Assembly (NCBI GenBank): GCA_004525685.1
Contig: SPBW01000085.1
Coordinates: 1-8,876 of the forward strand
Length of the DNA: 8,876 nucleotides
Direction of reading: 5' to 3'
Origin: Candidatus Atribacteria bacterium
GTDB taxonomy: Bacteria; Bipolaricaulota; Bipolaricaulia; UBA7950; UBA9294
The position numbers and the translations under genes were made by a program. The stretch's first letter is position 1. The number at the start of each line of letters is the position of its first letter. The notes below the pieces were generated by a model, which worked only from the letters and a program-made list of their open reading frames with translations, was not told the origin of the DNA and did not search any database. Positions 1 through 6,038 of this stretch are shown piece by piece.

Positions 1-450
1 GTCGATACGAGTGAACCGAAATCGCTGGAAGACGATGGTGTCTTGTCGCTTGACGCGGGCGTTCCCTCCATCCTGGTGCTCAATAAGTGCGATCTGACGG
101 ATGCGTGGGATGCCATTCCAAGTGGGCCTTGGAGCAGAGCATTGCGCGTGTCAGCCAAGCAAGGGCAAGGCGTCGAATCATTGCGTCAAGAGATACTCCG
201 TCTCCTTGTGGATGGCGATCTGCCAACGCGCAATTCCGTCCTGTTGCTCGACACCTGGGAGCGCGACCTTCTGCGTCGAACAAGAGACAAGCTGGTGCAG
301 GCCTGCAAGACAGCCCACGAACAGGGTCAGCCAGACATGGTGGCAGAAGAGCTGCGTGTGGCCTATCAGACAGCATCTGAGTTGCAGGGAATCGATATCA
401 GCGAATCGATCCTTGACGCCGTATTCTCCAGATTCTGTGTCGGCAAGTAA
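1..450 (+). CDS. mnmE: tRNA modification GTPase MnmE, C-terminal part (5' end outside window)
   Basis: Only the last 149 codons are present; the frame is open from base 1 to the TAA at 448-450. MnmE is a GTPase that, with MnmG, installs the (carboxymethyl)aminomethyl group at C5 of wobble uridine in certain tRNAs. Visible in the fragment are the G4 guanine-specificity motif NKCD (residues 28-31 of the fragment), the G5-like SAKQGQG (51-57), then the C-terminal helical domain with the family segment around VAEELRVAY and ILDAVFSRF. It ends in FCVGK, matching the family C-terminal FCIGK whose Cys is required for tRNA modification. The N-terminal folate-binding domain and the P-loop lie upstream of the window. 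The gene converges on recJ. No partner mnmG is visible here. The family call is very secure from the C-terminal signature. Confidence 0.97.
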   Translation, partial: VDTSEPKSLEDDGVLSLDAGVPSILVLNKCDLTDAWDAIPSGPWSRALRVSAKQGQGVESLRQEILRLLVDGDLPTRNSVLLLDTWERDLLRRTRDKLVQACKTAHEQGQPDMVAEELRVAYQTASELQGIDISESILDAVFSRFCVGK

Positions 451-459
451 CGGCGAACG

Positions 460-487
460 CGAACTCAATTGCGAGCAATAGAGTTCG
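460..487 (+). terminator. Hairpin just after mnmE, possible terminator
   Basis: CGAACTC (460-466) pairs with GAGTTCG (481-487), and inside it ATTG (468-471) pairs with CAAT (476-479) around the loop CGAG, with a single A/A mismatch. It starts 9 bases after the mnmE stop. Only TT follows the stem, so intrinsic termination is uncertain; it could instead protect the mRNA 3' end. Confidence 0.4.
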
Positions 488-541
488 TTGGACAATGCGA
501 AGCAACCCGAAGAGTTGCCGCATTCTCGTGATGAACCGCAT

Positions 542-557
542 GCCCGCTTGGGTGGGC
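542..557 (+). terminator. Short GC-rich hairpin with TTT, candidate mnmE terminator
   Basis: GCCCGC (542-547) pairs with GTGGGC (552-557, one G-U) around a four-base loop, directly followed by TTT (558-560). It lies about 90 bases past the mnmE stop. The T tract is short, so this is a weak candidate. Confidence 0.35.
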
Positions 558-637
558 TTTCCGATCCTGAGCACTCATCCTGTTGGCCAAATAGCTCTTC
601 GTCGCCGACAAGAGAAGGAATCTCGTTTCTTCTCTGA

Positions 638-654
638 GCAGCCCGAAGGGCTGC
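638..654 (-). terminator. Perfect 7-bp hairpin downstream of recJ
   Basis: On the minus strand GCAGCCC, loop TTC, GGGCTGC forms a perfect stem 24 bases after the recJ stop. There is no U tract after it, but the next 25 bases fold into a second 10-bp stem (635-611) with a pyrimidine-rich 3' arm. Together they could end the rpsT-secF-recJ transcript. The assignment rests on structure and position only. Confidence 0.35.
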
Positions 655-678
655 CAGCAACACTGTAGGGGTGCCCGC

Positions 679-2409
679 CTATTCATCTTCTGTCACTAGA
701 TCCAGTCCTCGGATTTGCACGTCGTTGCGCCAATCGTCAAATCCGATGCACCCAACCAAGGAAGCACCTTCTGTCTGCTCGAAGTCTTCCAGGTACTTGG
801 CCATCCGAAACGCGATGAACGGCGCGGTGTGCCCATTTTGTGACACACGGCCCTTGAGATGCTGCCTTCTGTTTCCAACCAAGCTGAGGTCGGCGAATGT
901 GCAGTTTTCAATCAGGAAGTGGGGCTCGCGGTTACCAGGGCCATAAGGGCCAAGAGAGGTTAGGTTGGTGAAGAACCTAAGATCGAGATCGTGCAGTTGA
1001 AGCATCGTATCAATGGGACTAGCCGCACGCATCTCCATGTCTGCCCGATGAGCTTGCGTGTACTGAAGAAGTCGGTCTTCGAGGTCGCGCAGGTTCTCAT
1101 TGGAGACGGAGAATCCGGCTGCCATACGATGCCCGCCGTAGCGCAGCAACACGTCTTTGTGTTCTTCTAGACAGGCGCTGATGTCGAACGATCCCACACT
1201 CCGGCATGAGGCACGACTCACGCGGTCTCCCCGGGAGAGGATAATGGCGGGAACGCCAAAACGGTCCGACATGTTTGATGCTACCAGCCCAAGAATGCCT
1301 TCATTCCAGTACTCACCACCCAGAAAAACGAGGCCCGCCTCTCGCGGATCAACCCCACGCTCCCGAAGCTGCTCCTCTGCCTGCGCAATCATGTCTGATT
1401 GCGCAATCTCTCGATCCTTGTTGTAGTCGATAAGGATTTCTGCCAAGTACTCGGCCTGATCAGCGGCTTCTGTAATGAGTAGCAGGAACGCGACTTTCGG
1501 GTCGCCAGCCCGATTGGCTGCATTGAGCTTGGGTGCGACGAGGTAACCTATGTCCATGGCGCTGATCTTCTTCGTGTCTACTGAGAGTTTTTCCATCAGG
1601 ACCCGCAACCCAAGAGATGATCCTTCTGTCCTGGACAACAACAAAAAGGCCTCACGAACGAACGCTCGATTCTCGGATTCGCCATCGCGGGAAAGAGGGA
1701 CCAAGTCTGCAATGGTTCCCAACGCCACCAAGTCGAGCAAATGAAGGGGCATGGGTTTGCCGAGTCTCTCATATAATCCGCAAATGAGCTTAAAGGCCAC
1801 GCCGACACCTGACAGATCCTTGTTTGGGTAGCTATCTCCGGCTTGGTGAGGATCGATGATGGCAAGCGCGTTGGGCAAGCCGCCCGAAGGAAGGTGATGA
1901 TCTGTGACGATGGTATCGATGCCAGCCTGTCTTAGCTGCTCGATCTCGTCTTGATTGCCGATCCCACAATCGACGGTGACTACAAGCGAGAAGCCCTCTT
2001 CGATGGCTCGCAACACAAAGGAATTTGAGAGACCGTGCCCTCGGTGGCGGTCGCCCACGTCCACCTTAATCGAATTCTTGGGCAGAAAAGGGCGGATGCC
2101 TCGATACAAAGTGGCTGCACCCGTGAGACCGTCAGCATCGAAGTCGCCGTGGATATACACACGCTCAGATAGCGCGATCGCTTTCTGAAGACGATCGAGT
2201 GCCTCTGACATGCCATCCAACAGGGAGGGAGAGTGAAGAGTGCGAATGCTTGGATCGATCAACGCATTCCAGTCAGATCCCCCGCGCTGCGCCAGCAGCA
2301 CAGCAAATGGCGCAGCACAACTCAAAGAGGCTTGGATAGCCGAGATAAGAGACGCACTCGGAAGACTGACGACTTCCCAATTCCTCCCGTTTCGGAGGAT
2401 TGATCTCAT
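679..2409 (-). CDS. recJ: Single-stranded-DNA-specific exonuclease RecJ
   Basis: RecJ degrades single-stranded DNA 5' to 3' in recombination and repair, using Mn2+/Mg2+ held by a DHH-family phosphoesterase core. In the 576-residue form chosen here the motifs run in order: HGDFDADG (87-94), VDCG (146-149), TDHH (169-172), the segment ALGTIADLVPL (229-239), and the DHHA1 motif GGHRMAAG (425-432). LGPYGPGN (487-494) opens the C-terminal OB-like domain. Length is normal for bacterial RecJ. The ATG at 2409 is preferred over the in-frame ATG at 2445: it overlaps the secF stop as ATGA, the family N-terminus (a Trp-Val segment near residue 10) then falls in place, and no Shine-Dalgarno precedes 2445. 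A GGAGGAG at 2429-2423 is 13 bases upstream, rather far, so coupling to secF translation is likely. It is the last gene of rpsT-secF-recJ. Confidence 0.96.
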   Translation of the reverse strand: MRSILRNGRNWEVVSLPSASLISAIQASLSCAAPFAVLLAQRGGSDWNALIDPSIRTLHSPSLLDGMSEALDRLQKAIALSERVYIHGDFDADGLTGAATLYRGIRPFLPKNSIKVDVGDRHRGHGLSNSFVLRAIEEGFSLVVTVDCGIGNQDEIEQLRQAGIDTIVTDHHLPSGGLPNALAIIDPHQAGDSYPNKDLSGVGVAFKLICGLYERLGKPMPLHLLDLVALGTIADLVPLSRDGESENRAFVREAFLLLSRTEGSSLGLRVLMEKLSVDTKKISAMDIGYLVAPKLNAANRAGDPKVAFLLLITEAADQAEYLAEILIDYNKDREIAQSDMIAQAEEQLRERGVDPREAGLVFLGGEYWNEGILGLVASNMSDRFGVPAIILSRGDRVSRASCRSVGSFDISACLEEHKDVLLRYGGHRMAAGFSVSNENLRDLEDRLLQYTQAHRADMEMRAASPIDTMLQLHDLDLRFFTNLTSLGPYGPGNREPHFLIENCTFADLSLVGNRRQHLKGRVSQNGHTAPFIAFRMAKYLEDFEQTEGASLVGCIGFDDWRNDVQIRGLDLVTEDE

Positions 2410-3302
2410 TTGGCTGTTTTTACTCCTCCGGCCTTCATCGTCCATGCGTAGAGAATAGGGTTGGCGATGTACATGGAGGAATAGGTTCCCACGATAACGC
2501 CAATCAACAGCGCCAGAGAGAATCCTCGCAACACGGACCCGCCGAACAAGAACAGGATGATGACAGGGATAAACGTCGTGATCGACGTATTCAAAGTGCG
2601 GCTCAGGGATTGGTTGACTGAGTGGTTGATGATCTCAAACACGGTCTTGCGCCGCTCAATCTTGAGGTTCTCGCGAATGCGATCATAGATGACGATCGTA
2701 TCATTCAACGAGTATCCGACGATGGTCAGGAATGCAGCAATGGTGGCTAGATTAACCTCGACCTGGAAGATCGCGAATAGACCGAGCGCAATGATGACAT
2801 CATGCAAGACAGCCGCCACGGCGCCGACGGCATATCGAAGCCGGAATCGCCACGAGATGTAGACAAGAATCGCAAGCAGTGCCAAGAGCACCGATTGCCA
2901 CCCCTTCTCTGCTAGCGTCTTGCTGACTTGCTGCCCAATGAGACTACGACTGATGCCATCTTCAGCGATCGAGTAGTTGGCCTGGAGCATGGCCACGATC
3001 TCATCCGCAATCTGCGAATCATCAAGCTGCAGCGTGATGACCTTCTTATTTCCTTCGGCGTCCTGAATAACGCTGGTGGTCAAATCAACATCTCCAGCGT
3101 CAATCGTTCCGAGCTTGCTACGGATGTCGGCAATGTCTTCAGGGCCGGTGAACAGAACCTCGAATTCCATTCCGCCGGTGAAGTCGATTCCCATGCGAAG
3201 TCCGCGAATCCCTGGGATCAAGACGATCATGCTGATCAGAATCAGCACCAGAGATATGGGTAGGAAAATCTTGGTCTTACCGAGAAAATCGAACTGCCGC
3301 AT
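2406..3302 (-). CDS. secF: Protein translocase subunit SecF
   Basis: SecF is an inner-membrane subunit of the SecDF complex, which uses the proton gradient to help drive late steps of protein export through SecYEG. The 298-residue protein has the expected architecture: membrane segment 1 at about 11-31, GIDFTGG at 38-44, a periplasmic or external domain to about 130, then five more membrane segments at about 135-153, 157-178, 184-205, 242-258 and 261-284. Signature stretches include VGYSLNDTIVIYDRIREN (195-212) and SRTLNTSITT (234-243). The ATG at 3302 has AGGGAGG at 3315-3309 with a 6-base spacer. The frame stays open upstream into rpsT, but that extension has no family similarity. It begins 13 bases after the rpsT stop and overlaps recJ by 4 bases. 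No secD, its usual upstream partner, is present in the window. Confidence 0.97.
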   Translation of the reverse strand: MRQFDFLGKTKIFLPISLVLILISMIVLIPGIRGLRMGIDFTGGMEFEVLFTGPEDIADIRSKLGTIDAGDVDLTTSVIQDAEGNKKVITLQLDDSQIADEIVAMLQANYSIAEDGISRSLIGQQVSKTLAEKGWQSVLLALLAILVYISWRFRLRYAVGAVAAVLHDVIIALGLFAIFQVEVNLATIAAFLTIVGYSLNDTIVIYDRIRENLKIERRKTVFEIINHSVNQSLSRTLNTSITTFIPVIILFLFGGSVLRGFSLALLIGVIVGTYSSMYIANPILYAWTMKAGGVKTAK

Positions 3303-3315
3303 GGGTTGCCTCCCT

Positions 3316-3576
3316 CTATGCTGCCTGAATCCGCTGCGTCCAGCGGGACTTAATCCGAGCGGCTTTGTTTGGATGAATCGTGTTCCGCTTGGCTGCCTTG
3401 TCGACTGCTTTGGCCAACGCGGGCAACAACGCGGTCGCTGCTTGCTTATCGTTCGCCTCAAGTAGAAGACGGATCTGCTTTAGGACCTTGCGAATCTCAG
3501 CCCTTTTCGATCGGTTAAGACCTCGACGTTTGACGTTCTGACGCAGTCTCTTTTTTGCAGAATCTATATGTGGAAT
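3316..3576 (-). CDS. rpsT: 30S ribosomal protein S20, probable AUU start
   Basis: S20 binds 16S rRNA early in 30S assembly. The protein is small, highly basic and helical, with family landmarks DSAKKR near the N-terminus and TIHPNKAARIKSR near the C-terminus. Start choice is unusual. A conventional ATG lies at 3594 and would give 92 residues, but its upstream Shine-Dalgarno is poor. The best ribosome binding site in the area, GAGGTGAT (3588-3581), lies inside that reading and points to the ATT at 3576-3574. Reading from there gives 86 residues beginning M-P-H-I-D-S-A-K-K-R, which aligns without gaps to the E. coli start M-A-N-I-K-S-A-K-K-R (recalled). E. coli rpsT itself uses a rare UUG start tied to feedback control, and infC uses AUU. 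If the AUU is wrong, the start is the ATG at 3594 or the GTG at 3585. First gene of the rpsT-secF-recJ operon. Confidence 0.95.
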   Translation of the reverse strand: MPHIDSAKKRLRQNVKRRGLNRSKRAEIRKVLKQIRLLLEANDKQAATALLPALAKAVDKAAKRNTIHPNKAARIKSRWTQRIQAA

Positions 3577-3580
3577 TTGT

Positions 3581-3588
3581 ATCACCTC
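3581..3588 (-). promoter_or_regulatory. Strong Shine-Dalgarno that places the rpsT start at ATT
   Basis: On the minus strand GAGGTGAT is an 8-base match to the anti-Shine-Dalgarno complement AAGGAGGTGATC. Eight bases separate GAGG from the ATT at 3576, close to the 9 bases separating GGAGG from the ATG in trpS in this same window. No ATG, GTG or TTG lies in frame at the right distance. Confidence 0.7.
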
Positions 3589-3631
3589 GTCCATGAATCT
3601 CGTTTAGAACTGCCGTGCCATGGGACAGGAA

Positions 3632-3660
3632 ATGTTAGCTGACCGCGAGAAGCGAATCAA
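3632..3660 (-). promoter_or_regulatory. Predicted sigma-70 type promoter of rpsT-secF-recJ
   Basis: Minus strand: -35 TTGATT (3660-3655), 17-base spacer, -10 TAACAT (3637-3632); each matches 4 of 6 consensus bases. Transcription would begin near 3625, giving a leader of about 50 bases to the ATT start. Prediction from sequence only. Confidence 0.55.
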
Positions 3661-3783
3661 GGGGAGGATGAATTCTGGTTGATTCAGACGGAGACTGTCT
3701 TCTTGCCTTTGGGACGTTGTTTCCATCTCTAATCCGTGATCGATGTCCGGCGGTGGTTACTCTGGGCACTGAGTTCTCGTGAT

Positions 3784-3805
3784 AAAGCACCCTTCCGGGT
3801 ACTTT
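3784..3805 (+). other. Imperfect hairpin with following T-rich stretch upstream of nrdD
   Basis: AAAG-C-ACCC (3784-3792) pairs with GGGT-A-CTTT (3797-3805) around the loop TTCC with a C/A mismatch, followed by TGTCGTTTT. If a promoter exists further upstream this could act as a terminator or attenuator; with the predicted nrdD promoter it would lie outside the transcript. Confidence 0.3.
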
Positions 3806-3821
3806 GTCGTTTTCCTCTCGA

Positions 3822-3850
3822 TTGTCCTTAACGCTGTCGGCTGCTAGGAT
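3822..3850 (+). promoter_or_regulatory. Predicted sigma-70 type promoter of nrdD-nrdG
   Basis: -35 TTGTCC (3822-3827), 17-base spacer, -10 TAGGAT (3845-3850); each matches 4 of 6 consensus bases. Expected start near 3857, leaving a leader of about 36 bases that contains the Shine-Dalgarno AGGGAGG (3881-3887). Prediction from sequence only. Confidence 0.5.
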
Positions 3851-3892
3851 GGTCTCACGTTCATTCGGTGGTGTACTTCGAGGGAGGGGTTC

Positions 3893-6001
3893 ATGCATTA
3901 CATCGTCAAGCGCGATGGTCGTGTTGTTTCGTTCGATGAAGCCAAAATAACGACTGCCATTTGGAAAGCCATGCGGTCTGTCAGAGATCCTGATGAATCA
4001 GCCGCTCAGGGGCTTTCTCAGCAGATCATCGCTACGCTCGATGAGCGGTTTGTCGACGAGAATCCTACGGTTGAAGAAGTCCAGGATGTGGTCGAGGAAA
4101 CACTCATTGAAGCCGGATGGGCGCAGACGGCCAAGGCGTACATTCTCTATCGAAAGAAGCATGAAGATCTGCGAGAGATGCGAGGTCGGCTGACCGAATT
4201 GCCGCTCGTTGAGGATTATCTGAATGATCGTGACTGGCGCATTCGGGAGAACTCCAACATGACCTTCTCGCTGCAGGGGCTCAATACCCACATTACGGAC
4301 AAGATCATCTCTCACTACTGGCTAAGCAGGATCTACGAGGATGACATCTGCCAAGCGCACGAGTCGGGCGATCTGCACATCCACGATCTGGGAACGCTGG
4401 GTGCGTACTGCGTTGGGTGGGACTTGCGTGACATCCTGCTGCGGGGGTTCCGCGGCGTGCGGGGAAAGATCGAATCCCGGCCTGCCAAGCACTTCCGCGT
4501 CGCCCTGCTGCAAATGGTGAATTTTCTATATACGCTGCAAGGTGAGTCTGCTGGCGCGCAAGCACTCTCCAATGTGGATACCTATTTGGCTCCGTTCATT
4601 CGTGCGGATGGACTAACCTATGCCGAGGTCAAACAGAACCTGCAAGAGTTCATCTATAACATGAATGTGCCCACACGCGTGGGTTTCCAGACGCCGTTCA
4701 CCAATGTGACGATGGACTTGCATGTACCCCAGCACATGAATTCTGAGCCCGTCATTCTAGGAGGAACGCTCCAAGATTCGGTCTATGGGGATTACCAGCC
4801 AGAAATGGATCTCTTCAACCGAGCGTTTGCTGAGATCCTGCTGGAAGGCGACATGCAGGGACGTCCGTTTACCTTCCCCATTCCCACCTACAACATCACA
4901 AAGGACTTTGACTGGGACAATCCCGTGTTGGAGCCGCTGTGGGAAGTGACGGCCAAGTACGGCATTCCCTACTTCTCGAACTTCATCAACTCGGACATGC
5001 ATCCTGAAGATGCTCGATCCATGTGCTGTCGACTGCGCATCGACAACCGGGAGCTGCGATCGCGAGGCGGGGGGCTGTTTGGCTCCAACCCCCTTACGGG
5101 ATCCATTGGCGTCGTCACGCTAAATCTTCCACGACTGGGATACCTAGCAGTTGATGAAGCCGACTTCTTCTCCCGATTGGGGGATCTGATGGATCTGGCC
5201 AAGGATGCATTGATTGTCAAGCGCAAGACGTTGGAAGCCCTGACGGAAAATGGACTGTACCCCTATTCGAAGTACTACTTGGGGCGCATCAAGGAATCGA
5301 CAGGTGGATATTGGAAGAACCACTTCTCCACGATTGGCTTGATCGGGATGAACGAAGCACTGCTCAACCTGCTTGGATGCACCATTGCCGACGAGAAAGG
5401 GCAAGCTTTCGCGCTTTCTGTCCTTGATTGGATGCGTGAACGCATGGGCGATTATCAAGACGAGACGCACGACATCTACAACCTTGAAGCCACTCCTGCC
5501 GAAGGAGCCAGCTATCGACTGGCCATGCGTGATCGGGCGCGATATGAGGACCTGCGAATTCACAATCAAGAAGTCTATGGCGGCACAACGCCCTATTACT
5601 CCAACTCCACGCAGCTACCTGTTGGATTGACGGATGACCTGTTCGAGGCACTTCGGCTTCAGGATCCGCTGCAGACACGATACACCGGAGGCACCGTATT
5701 TCATGGATTCCTCGGAGAACGACTTCCTAGCGCAAAGGCCACCAAGGCACTGGTGCGCAAAATCGCCGAAACGTTCAAGCTCCCCTACTACACGCTCACA
5801 CCGACGTTCTCTATTTGTCCCGAACACGGCTACCTGGTTGGAGAGCAGGCGCACTGTCCGACCTGTCAGCGCAAGGCCGAGGTGTACTCCCGCATTGTCG
5901 GCTACCTGAGGCCTGTGGAGCAGTGGAACGATGGTAAACAAGCGGAGTTCGCCGATCGCAAGCTGTACGATGCCGTGCAGCCGCAGAAATCGGTGAGCTG
6001 A
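3893..6001 (+). CDS. nrdD: Anaerobic (class III) ribonucleoside-triphosphate reductase
   Basis: This oxygen-sensitive glycyl-radical enzyme reduces ribonucleoside triphosphates to dNTPs. The 702-residue protein opens with an ATP-cone allosteric domain (about 3-90, starting IVKRDGRVVSFDEAKI). The catalytic barrel follows, including SNMTFSLQGLN (121-131), LHIHDLG (161-167) and the MCCRLRIDNR segment (377-386), whose Cys378/379 pair sits where the family has the active-site thiyl cysteine. GGGLFGSNPLTGSIG is at 392-406. The C-terminus carries a zinc site built on CPEHGYL (642-648) and CPTC (655-658), then the glycyl radical loop RIVGYLRPV with Gly670. The zinc site is the C-x2-H variant: His645 replaces the second Cys of the first pair. 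ATG 3893 has AGGGAGG upstream with a 5-base spacer. nrdG follows 37 bases downstream. Presence of the pair implies dNTP synthesis without oxygen. Confidence 0.97.
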   Translation: MHYIVKRDGRVVSFDEAKITTAIWKAMRSVRDPDESAAQGLSQQIIATLDERFVDENPTVEEVQDVVEETLIEAGWAQTAKAYILYRKKHEDLREMRGRLTELPLVEDYLNDRDWRIRENSNMTFSLQGLNTHITDKIISHYWLSRIYEDDICQAHESGDLHIHDLGTLGAYCVGWDLRDILLRGFRGVRGKIESRPAKHFRVALLQMVNFLYTLQGESAGAQALSNVDTYLAPFIRADGLTYAEVKQNLQEFIYNMNVPTRVGFQTPFTNVTMDLHVPQHMNSEPVILGGTLQDSVYGDYQPEMDLFNRAFAEILLEGDMQGRPFTFPIPTYNITKDFDWDNPVLEPLWEVTAKYGIPYFSNFINSDMHPEDARSMCCRLRIDNRELRSRGGGLFGSNPLTGSIGVVTLNLPRLGYLAVDEADFFSRLGDLMDLAKDALIVKRKTLEALTENGLYPYSKYYLGRIKESTGGYWKNHFSTIGLIGMNEALLNLLGCTIADEKGQAFALSVLDWMRERMGDYQDETHDIYNLEATPAEGASYRLAMRDRARYEDLRIHNQEVYGGTTPYYSNSTQLPVGLTDDLFEALRLQDPLQTRYTGGTVFHGFLGERLPSAKATKALVRKIAETFKLPYYTLTPTFSICPEHGYLVGEQAHCPTCQRKAEVYSRIVGYLRPVEQWNDGKQAEFADRKLYDAVQPQKSVS

Positions 6002-6027
6002 GAGGTTCTGTCTTAAGCGCAGTGGAG

Positions 6028-6032
6028 TGAGG
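6028..6032 (+). promoter_or_regulatory. Ribosome binding site that decides the nrdG start
   Basis: TGAGG at 6028-6032, within GGAGTGAGG, lies 6 bases before the GTG at 6039. The earlier in-frame GTG at 6027 has no properly spaced site. This favours 6039 as the nrdG start. Confidence 0.6.
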
Positions 6033-6038
6033 CCGACT

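Larger units (their letters stand above)
451..678. other. Convergent intergenic gap with a cluster of five hairpins
   Basis: This 228-bp gap lies between the mnmE and recJ stop codons and holds no credible gene. Five stem-loops follow one another: 460-487 (7 bp, A/A mismatch, then 4 bp), 494-524 (6 bp, two-base bulge, then 5 bp), 542-557 (6 bp with one GU), 611-635 (10 bp with one GU) and 638-654 (perfect 7 bp GCAGCCC/GGGCTGC). TTGGCCAA at 583-590 is a perfect palindrome. Only the 542-557 stem is followed on the plus strand by even a short T run. I do not recognise a known RNA family (no SRP, 6S or tmRNA signature). The simplest reading is transcription termination for two converging genes; an unknown structured RNA is possible. 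Confidence 0.6.
3577..3892. other. Divergent promoter region between rpsT and nrdD
   Basis: About 300 bp separate the two divergent genes. It contains a predicted minus-strand promoter for rpsT (3660-3632), a predicted plus-strand promoter for nrdD (3822-3850), an inverted repeat GAATCAA/TTGATTC at 3654-3660 and 3679-3685, and an imperfect hairpin at 3784-3805. An 87-codon minus-strand reading frame at 3635-3898 has low-complexity, unfamiliar content and overlaps both promoters, so I do not call it a gene. I found no NrdR box and no cobalamin riboswitch signature. Confidence 0.7.

Noticed and set aside
178..663. 161-codon minus-strand frame across the mnmE end and the hairpin gap
   Set aside because: It runs antisense to MnmE and through the hairpins, is rich in Cys and Ser, and resembles no family I know.
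2410..2445. 12-residue extension of RecJ from an ATG at 2445
   Set aside because: It overlaps secF by 40 bases without a Shine-Dalgarno, whereas the ATG at 2409 forms an ATGA junction with secF and fits the family N-terminus.
3303..3461. N-terminal 53-residue extension of SecF from an ATG at 3461
   Set aside because: It reads through rpsT in another frame, has no hydrophobic or family-like content, and the ATG at 3302 has an excellent Shine-Dalgarno and the proper family start.
3595..3892. Cobalamin riboswitch or NrdR boxes controlling nrdD
   Set aside because: I found no GCCACTG-type B12 box and no paired 16-bp ACAC...GTGT NrdR-like sites on either strand.
3635..3898. 87-codon minus-strand reading frame between rpsT and nrdD
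   Set aside because: Composition is unlike a folded protein, there is no recognisable family, and it covers both predicted promoters and the nrdD ribosome binding site.
6027..6038. Earlier GTG start for nrdG
   Set aside because: There is no suitably spaced ribosome binding site, and the four extra residues do not match the family start.
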